Below, piece after piece: positions 57,454 through 64,000 of a stretch of DNA of 64,000 nt (positions within the stretch are counted from its first letter, which is position 1; each line of letters starts with the position of its first letter). A program made the position numbers and the translations under genes. Under the pieces are notes generated by a model. That model saw only the letters and a program-made list of their open reading frames with translations, searched no databases and had not been told where the DNA came from. The DNA is from Cordilura impudica (taxonomy: Eukaryota; Arthropoda; Insecta; Diptera; Scathophagidae), in contig OY821517.1 of NCBI GenBank assembly GCA_963682025.1, positions 24,020,620 to 24,084,619 of the forward strand. Direction: 5' to 3'.

Positions 57454-58000
57454 GTTATGAGACGTGTGTTTCAGGTCGTTGTCTTGCTGAAACATGTTCA
57501 TCGGCTTCCAGTGCTAATTTTTCAATGCTTGGCTTCAAATTCATCTTTAATATGTCTAGCTAGATCTGAGTATCCATTATAGAAGGTATAAATACCAAAT
57601 TGCCTAGTCCTCGGTAACACATATACCCCCAAACTACATAACCACCTCCACCGTGCTTTACAGTTGGTTTTAAATTTTTACGATCGAGCCCATTTCTTGC
57701 TCTCATCAGTGAAAATTAGCTTTAGCCAGAATTCTCTTGGCTTGTTAATAAATTCTTTGGCGAAGGCAAATCGTTTCCGTCGGTTAATCAGAGCCACCAT
57801 GGGCTTTCTGCGAGCTATACGAGTGCGAAAATTAGCAGTTTTAAAAGTTCTACGAACAGTATCCTTACTAATTTCCTAACTAAATTGTTCCCTCATATTT
57901 TGACAAATTTTGGCAGCGGTTAATCTGGGATTCTGTTGGATAAACCGAACGACAGTTTGCCCACAGTCACAGACAGGGGGTTGAATCTTTTCAATAATAT
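57454..58000 (-). pseudogene. Tc1 transposase, N-terminal and central piece
   Basis: From the 5' side: DCGQTVVRFIQQNPRLTAAK (helix-turn-helix), a middle with FAKEFINKPREFW, TVKHGGGGYVVWGYM and, near 57495, FQQDNDLKHTS with an intact catalytic Asp. The frame runs out at TTA 57454 and continues at 54103. Several stops and shifts occur, for example in the HTH part, where the displayed frame breaks near 57890. Confidence 0.85.
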
Positions 58001-58044
58001 ATTTATGGGAGAAGAAGCACTGTTCTACTTTTAGTCTAATCTAT

Positions 58045-58395
58045 ATATAGTTATAAAATTCATTTTCTGTTTGTTTGTTTGTTTATTTGTTTGTTTGTTT
58101 GTTTGTTTGACCCCTATACAAATTTTTATTTTTCAACGGATTTTCCTGAAATTTTGTACACACGATCTCTATACCCCAGGAAATGTCGCCATATACGTTT
58201 TACCGGCCACGCCTACTTTTACGCCCACTTTTTATGTAAAATTCATTTTCTGTTTTATTCATATTTGTTCACTATACAAATTTTTATTTGTTAACAGATT
58301 TCTCTGAAATTCGGTACACACGATCCCTGTACGCCAGCTAAGGTCACCATGTACTTTTTATCGACCACGCCTGCTTTTACGCCCACTATAATATA
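58045..58395. repeat. ~158-bp tandem repeat, two units, with TTTG microsatellite
   Basis: (TTTG)n at 58068-58110. Units share CTATACAAATTTTTATTT, ACACGATCTCTATAC-type text, GGCCACGCCTACTTTTACGC and CCACTTTTTATG. Same family as 62278-63150. Confidence 0.85.
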
Positions 58396-58505
58396 TTTTA
58401 TTTAAATTAAATATTTAAATTGTTTTTAAGTCTGCTCGTCAGAGCTATTATCATCTGACTGTGCTTTATTTTATTTATTACAACTGAAACTACTCTAAAA
58501 TAAAT

Positions 58506-58668
58506 GACATACACGCACACATGCACACATTAACCGTGGGATTTAGCTGGCTCAGCAGTTTACAGGCTAGCCAGCTACAATGAGTGTGGACATATAACTC
58601 AACGGAATGTGAGTGTTTAGATACATGCAGAAGGCATGGTAACTATGACTAGTCAAACACACTACACC
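58506..58668 (+). repeat. 163-bp direct repeat, copy 1
   Basis: GACATACACGCACACATGCA to AACACACTACACC. Almost identical to 62111-62273. It contains a GCTGGCT...AGCCAGC stem. It lies just right of the 158-bp repeats. Confidence 0.9.
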
Positions 58669-60429
58669 TCACTTTTTTAGAGAAAAAAAAAAAAAAATTT
58701 TTTTTTTTTGTGTACATAACTAATTCTAATTACAAATTTCTTTTGCAAACGATTGCTGGCCAGTCAATCGCATACATAAAAAAATTTTTTTTTTTTTTTT
58801 GTAATTTAATTTCCTATCCTATTTAGATTTGAATTTAAATTTTTGATTTTAATTTTATTTTGAATTTAAGTTTAATTTTAAATGTAAAAGTAATTTTAAT
58901 TTGAAATTTACTTACATATACATTTATTAAAAATATTAAATTTTAAATTTAAATTTTTTTTCTTTTTTTTATCTTTAATTCAAGCTTAGTTATCATTTAA
59001 GTTAGTTATAATTTTAGTTAAAATTTTTAACTATATTTATATATTATATTAAGGTTTAGAAATAGGTACATTATTATTTTAAATTAATTGCTAAATGAAG
59101 TATGTGTATAAAATTATGATTTAAATCTGTGTAAAAAAAATTATGTATATTATTTAATTGTAACCGTTTAAATGTTAACATATTTAATTTTCTATAAATA
59201 AAAAGTTATGTATATTATTTAATTTAATTTTGATTTCAATTTTAATTTTTAGTTATAATTTTTATAAACGCAGATTTTATCATTATTTTAACTTGATTTA
59301 TATTTGGAACACTATATGTTTCTGAGAAAAAAAATATTTGAATTAATATTTCCTAAAAAAAATTATTTTAAATATGTGGATTAATGTTTATAGGTCTCAT
59401 TTTGGTATGATTTTATCATCATATTTTCCTTCATATAAGGCGAGTAAAAAATGACCAGGAATTGACATTAAAATTTTTGAATTCATATTTGGAGACATTA
59501 TAAAAAGAAATTTTCGGCCAGTCTTCATTCCATTCTCAATTCATATATTTACGGTAAATGTCACTACTTTCTAAACCATTTATAGTTTATACTCATTAGC
59601 ATCCACCTTTTCCGTACCTAATTTTCCCTATCACTTTGATCATTATTATTATTATTTTTTTTTTCTTTTTAGTAATATTTTCTTATTAATTTCACCATTA
59701 AGGTTGAGCACTTTTTTATTCTATTATTATTATTATTATTATTATACCCATTTTCATATCATTTAATATTCATATTCTATCTATCTACTTTACTAATGCC
59801 ATTTATTGATGTCGGTTATATCACAACCTAGAGAATAATTGACCTCAGTCAATTTCCCATTAACATCATGGACGTTTATTGATCCGGATCTAATTATCTA
59901 TCTATATATTCATTATATTCATTTCTATCTTCATTTGTCTCTATCCCCGGGGTTTATGGGCTATTTGCTAACCTGTCCTTAGACTGTTGCTTATTAGTGT
60001 CAGACTTTGGTTACCAGCTACTTTTTCAAGCTGTAGAAAGAGTGGCCTAAGTCAATTTTCTATTAATAACCAAGTCAGCACTTTTTCTATTATATATTAT
60101 TCTATTGTTATCTTGCAAAATGTAGGAAACATTTTGCTGTGCTCTTCATATTTATTAATTTTTTTTTTGTGTTTGGAAGGGTCAATCGAGGTCTTCATTC
60201 AGAGGGAAATATTATTTAAAAAAATGTAATCCATGTGCCGTATGGCAGGATGTTTTGTGTATCCTTTTTTTTTTTAAATTATTGGAGGTATTCATTTAAT
60301 ATTACCGAAATAATTTTGAGTTGAGTTGCTCAGCAAACTAAAATTAAACATAAGGTGTTTAAGGACTTAACAGCGAATAAATAATTAGAGTATCGGATAG
60401 ATACTACACTGCGACCGGGACAATTGAAA
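58669..60429. other. non-coding, AT-rich
   Basis: A/T palindromic runs at 58681-58710 and 58779-58801, TTTAAATTT-rich text to 59250, (ATT)n at 59722-59742. TATAAAAAG at 59501 with CAGTCTTCATTCC about 20 bp later could be an LTR-type promoter, but no LTR partner is visible. Confidence 0.4.
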
Positions 60430-60770
60430 AATAACTTAAAGTAAAATGTGGTAGATATTATTATTCATTGTTCTGGTGAGTATGTAGAAGAAAATAGGTC
60501 TTGACTGTATATGCGACTATCGCTAGATGATAGTCTCCTTAGTATCCTAGGAACTGATATTGAATCCCTCAAAAAAGTAATGAAATCTTGCAAGATTTAA
60601 GCGTAGTAGTCATACCAATATTAAGAAAATTAACTACCAATGATGAGAAGAGTCAGATTATGCAAAAATATCATCATGACCCTATAATCGGTAGACATCT
60701 GGGAATAACAAGCATGAAAAGATTATCCCGTTACTTCCATTTCAGAGTGTCCAGTTAGGGGAAGGATGAA
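60430..60770 (+). pseudogene. gypsy-type integrase zinc-binding fragment
   Basis: The segment VVVIPILRKLTTNDEKSQIM then QKYHHDPIIGRHLGITSMKR (60605-60735) matches the HHCC zinc-binding start of gypsy integrases, with the histidine pair visible; the cysteines have been lost after KRLSRYFHF. Upstream, 60450-60600 may be the tail of RNase H, with one stop. Integrase would insert the cDNA. Only this short part is recognisable. Confidence 0.6.
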
Positions 60771-62110
60771 AATGATAAGCTATCTGTAGTTCATAGTATC
60801 AGAGGTAGCGAAAGTAGCAGAGTTGGAGTAGGTATTATGATATTGAAGTATTTTATTCAATAATTTCTACTATAAATTTGATACAAGATAAATTCAATTT
60901 CACGAAATTGAAAAAAAAAAATAGCATGTACGAAAGATTAGATCAAGCATTACAAATACATGAAATTTATCCATAAGAAAAACTGGAAATTTTGAAACAG
61001 ATTCGGAAGGATTTGTTGTAAGAATGTGTTCCATACCAATATACAATGGCTAGGGTATTCATCAGGATAATAAATCCATATAGAAAAAAATTAATATTGA
61101 TTTTAATGGTATCAACATTAAATATTATTAGCGTTATCAATAGTATTAATTTAACACACAGTGTATTCGACTCAAAAGTTTAAAATCTCTTAAATATGTT
61201 TACACCAAAATTTCCGTAATAAATTTAACTATTGAATTATTTAATATAGTGAATATTGATAATGGCACAAACACCGGTGCAGTTTTTAAATATAGCCTCG
61301 AAATTGAAAATCTAATTAAGAATAGCACATTTAAAATTTTAAAATTTAATTTTTTTTTTTTTTTTTTTTTTTTTAAAGAAATAGAATTGCTATTAATAAT
61401 ATATTTTTGTACGTTTTCAAACGCAACATATTTTTAATTATTTAATTACAATTTCTAAAAATTAAATTTTTCAATACAGATCCTTAATTAATAAATAAAT
61501 AATATATTTTAAATCAGAAAAGTCGCACAAGCGGCTTAAATAATTATTATATAGTTAATAAAAAAATTCCATAGTCATTTCCAAAATTTGAATATTCATA
61601 ACACAGTTAAATAAACAGATGTGTAAGAGTTTCTAAAAATAATAAAAAATTATAAGAACAGCATAACAGAAGTTCCTGTCCTTCCAATACAATTAATAAA
61701 GATACGAAAGTCAAAGTGTGTTCCAAATTCATTATATTAGTATATCTTCCTTTATGCAAGAAGAAAAGGAGTTAATAATTCAAACTACGGTTTGCACGTC
61801 TGCATTTTGTAGTTCAAATAAATTCAAAGCTCCACATGTCATTTCAATTGTATGTACCTCAATGAAATGTGGCCGTTTAAAACGATATTAAAAGTGTTTT
61901 CATTTAAAATAAAATATATAATATAAATTTATTATATTCCAAACGTAACTAATATTCCAAATCGACAATGTGTCATTTGGTTAATATTCATTTGAGAGAA
62001 AAAAAAAGATTATTATTATTATTTTTAGTTATTTGTTATTAAATATTAAAAGGATTTATATACTCCTTTTCTCTCCTCTATTCCCTCGTCTTGATTGACC
62101 CAACACGCAC
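60771..62110. other. non-coding, possible retroelement remains
   Basis: 60925-61030 and 61045-61250 contain semi-open stretches (for example a hydrophobic ILILMVSTLNIISVINSI segment) that might derive from the same gypsy-type element, but I cannot assign them. A T-run at 61351-61374 and AT-rich text follow. Confidence 0.35.
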
Positions 62111-62273
62111 GACATACACGCACACATTCACACATTAACCGTGGGATTTAGCTGGCTCAGCAGTTTACAGGCTAGCCAGCTATAATGAGTGTGGACATAT
62201 AACTCAACGGAATGTGAGTGTTTAGATACATGCAGAAGGCATGGTAACTATGACTAGTCAAACACACTACACC
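62111..62273 (+). repeat. 163-bp direct repeat, copy 2
   Basis: Partner of 58506-58668 with only a few differences. The 156-bp tandem array begins directly after it. Confidence 0.9.
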
Positions 62274-62277
62274 ACTT

Positions 62278-63150
62278 TTTATATACAATTCATTTTCTGC
62301 TTTTTGGTATATTTGTTCGCTATACAAATTATTAATTTTCAACGGATTTCTCTAAATTTTGCTACACACGATCTCCGTACTACAGGAAAGGTTGCCATAT
62401 GACTCTTACCGGCCACGCCTACTTTAACGCCCACTTTTTGTATACAATTCATTTTGTTTTTTAGTATATTTGTTCGCTATACAAATTTTTATTTTTCAAC
62501 CGATTTCTCTGAAATTTGTTATACACGATCTCTCTGCTCCAGGGAAGGTCGACATATTCTTCGTACCGGTCACGCCTACTACGACGCCCACTTTTTGTAT
62601 ACAATTCACATTCTGTTTTTGGTATATTTGTTCGCTACACAATTTTTTTTTTAAACGGATTTCTCTGAAATTTGCTACACACGATCTCTGTACTCCAGAG
62701 AGGTCGCCATATGATTCTTGCCGGCCACGCCTACTTCTACGCCCACTTTTTATACAAAATTAATTTTCTGTTTTTTGGTATATTTGTTCACTATAGAAAT
62801 TTTTATTTTTCAAGGGATGTCTAAAATTTGGTCACACGATCTCTATACTACAGGGAAGGTCACCACATGCTTCTTACAGGACATGCCTAATTTGCGCCAA
62901 CTTCTATGTATATAAAACTTATTTTTTTCATTTTATTTGTTTCTTTGTTTGATTGCTATACAAACTTTTATTTTTCAATGGCTTTCTCCGAAATTTAGTA
63001 CATATTCCAGGGAAGGTCGCCATATGATTTTCACCGACCACGCCTACTTTTACGCCCAATTTTCATATAAAATTCATATTTTGTTGTGTGGTATATTTCT
63101 TCCCTATACAAATTTGTACTTTTGAACGGATTTCTCTGAATTTTGGTTTA
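62278..63150. repeat. ~156-bp tandem array, six units
   Basis: The element AACGGATTTCTCTGAAATTT recurs at about 62342, 62500, 62656, 62814, 62980 and 63127. Each unit also has TACACACGATCTCTGTACTC, CGCCATATGATTCTTACCGG and CCACGCCTACTT..ACGCCCAC. Overlapping open frames here are artefacts. Confidence 0.9.
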
Positions 63151-63159
63151 CAGGGAAAT

Positions 63160-63290
63160 AATTACACGGTGAACAAATTCCCCAAACTTAAAAAAAGGTA
63201 CTCAAAAGAAATGAACAAATTCCCCATTTTTTTTAACCGAAATAAAAAATGAAGTTACTCCCCAAATTCATTCTTAAATTTCTACATATT
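63160..63290. repeat. short GAACAAATTCCCC repeats
   Basis: GAACAAATTCCCC occurs twice (about 63171 and 63213), with a TTACTCCCCAAATTC variant near 63255; a TTACACGGTG motif at 63161. Confidence 0.6.
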
Positions 63291-63429
63291 TTTATTTAAT
63301 GAATTTTGTTAAATATTTATTTTAGTGAACATTTGCATACTGCTCTCATTATATGTCCTACAATAAATGCATTTAAAATGAGTATTCTTTTCAATAGCAT
63401 CATTTCGTTACGCTGAAGCTACGCACACG

Positions 63430-63850
63430 AGGAATACAGCTTAGCTAGGATATCGGAATGATCTGAAAAATATATTTTGACAATTAAAATAAGTTGGCAA
63501 CAGCTGCGCGGCAGCACAGGTGTGGCTGCCAAAATCGCGGAAGCGGCGTGCGGCTCGCGAACGCGGACGCGGACGCGACGGATGCGGACGCGACGCGCTC
63601 TCGGAACACAGCTCAGCTAAAATATCGCAATGCTCTAAAAAATATGTTTTAGGAATTAAAATAAGTTAACGAGAACTAAGCGGTAGCACGGGTAGTAGCT
63701 GCGCGGACGCGGACGCGACGCGCTCGCGGAACACAGCTCAGCTAAAATATCGCAATGATCTGAAAAATATATTTTGGCGATTAAAATAAGTTGCGAAACG
63801 CGCGGAAGCGGACGCGACTCGCTCGCGGAACACAACTTAGTGAAATGTCG
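63430..63850. repeat. GC-rich tandem repeat with GCGGAC runs
   Basis: The block GAACACAGCTCAGCTAAAAT and ATCGCAATGATCTGAAAAAT recurs at about 63433 (diverged), 63604, 63729 and, in part, 63828. Between copies are CpG-rich runs of GCGGAC/GCGACG. This is the only strongly GC-rich sequence in the window. Confidence 0.9.
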
Positions 63851-64000
63851 TATGATAAATTTTATCTACGTGAAGCAATTACCTATTGATCAAAATAGGC
63901 CACACATATACTATAAGCAGTTCCTTAAAGAAACCTTGCGACACAATATTAAACGTCGCATTAGTTTTTCATTTCTGAAACTTGAATTTGACGTCCCTGC

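Larger units (their letters stand above)
53575..58030 (-). mobile_element. Tc1-like relic, split by CACTG elements
   Basis: Coding pieces lie at 57454-58000 (N-terminal) and 53830-54103 (C-terminal). Removing 54104-57456 restores one reading frame across the junction. The 3' side has ACACTCAGCAGCATAAATAT near 53576, preceded by TA, as a candidate terminus; the other terminus is not seen. Confidence 0.85.

Noticed and set aside
59501..59540. TATAAAAAG with a CAGTC-type start site as a promoter
   Set aside because: Such strings are expected in AT-rich DNA, and no downstream gene or paired LTR supports it.
60925..61250. Hydrophobic stretch as a retroviral envelope start
   Set aside because: Too short and interrupted, with no cleavage site or other envelope feature; left as unassigned.
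58506..62273. 163-bp direct repeats as LTRs of the gypsy fragment
   Set aside because: No TG...CA ends, no target duplication, no primer-binding site or polypurine tract seen next to them, and tandem repeats flank both in a way LTRs would not.
62278..63150. Overlapping 60-97-codon frames as a gene family
   Set aside because: They are repeated because the ~156-bp unit is tandem; start and stop positions follow the repeat.

Overview
This is a 64-kb stretch of AT-rich, repeat-dense insect DNA, most likely from a higher (calyptrate-type) fly. The support is indirect. There are short GT-AG introns (55 and 62 bp) in a transposase gene. The transposon mix (mariner, Tc1/Bari-like, hAT, jockey/LOA/RTE-like LINEs, gypsy) is typical of flies. 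A recurring ~0.8-kb element with a GTCC/GTCT microsatellite resembles the dipteran mini-me/DINE type. I found no gene that I would call a host gene, and no tRNA, rRNA or CRISPR array. Nearly every recognisable coding stretch belongs to a mobile element, and most are broken.

Layout. 0.2-1.5 kb: two mini-me-like units. 1.5-2.7 kb: mariner relic. 4.0-7.3 kb: a mini-me-like element split by a complete 2.56-kb DNA transposon (4549-7108) that carries an uncharacterised ~413-aa protein, has long inner inverted repeats, and is flanked by a 4-bp ATTT duplication; an uninterrupted copy elsewhere in the window shows the empty site. 7.7-8.1 kb: fold-back minisatellite. 9.6-12.8 kb: non-LTR retrotransposon with a 784-codon reverse-transcriptase frame and a damaged endonuclease. 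15-18.4 kb: a tandem-repeat block, then mini-me-like and CACTG-ended elements inserted into one another. 19.4-22.1 kb: a 2.7-kb near-palindromic element (TAGGGTGG ends). 23.5-24.7 kb: 5'-truncated LINE inside a mini-me-like fragment. 28.6-30.2 kb: Tc1-like element with ~230-bp terminal repeats. 31.8-34.9 kb: a second TAGGGTGG element with a decayed transposase-like gene. 35.7-39.5 kb: a third relative, split by a gypsy-type relic. 41.6-47.2 kb: a LINE split by a 3.57-kb hAT element with a perfect 8-bp target duplication and an intron-containing transposase gene. 47.2-50.2 kb: a MITE, a large fold-back, ~155-bp tandem repeats and another inverted-repeat element. 51-52 kb: second mariner relic. 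53.6-58 kb: a Tc1 relic split by CACTG elements; its reading frame resumes across the insertion. 58-64 kb: ~156-bp tandem arrays, a 163-bp direct repeat 3.6 kb apart, a gypsy integrase fragment, and a GC-rich tandem block at the right end.

The genes do not form a pathway. Their relation is nesting: at least six insertion-within-insertion events can be read, which gives a relative order of arrival. The most interesting objects are the 4549-7108 transposon, because it ties a protein family of unknown function to a defined mobile element, and the TAGGGTGG elements, which share a conserved C-terminal motif of a transposase-like protein that I cannot place with certainty.
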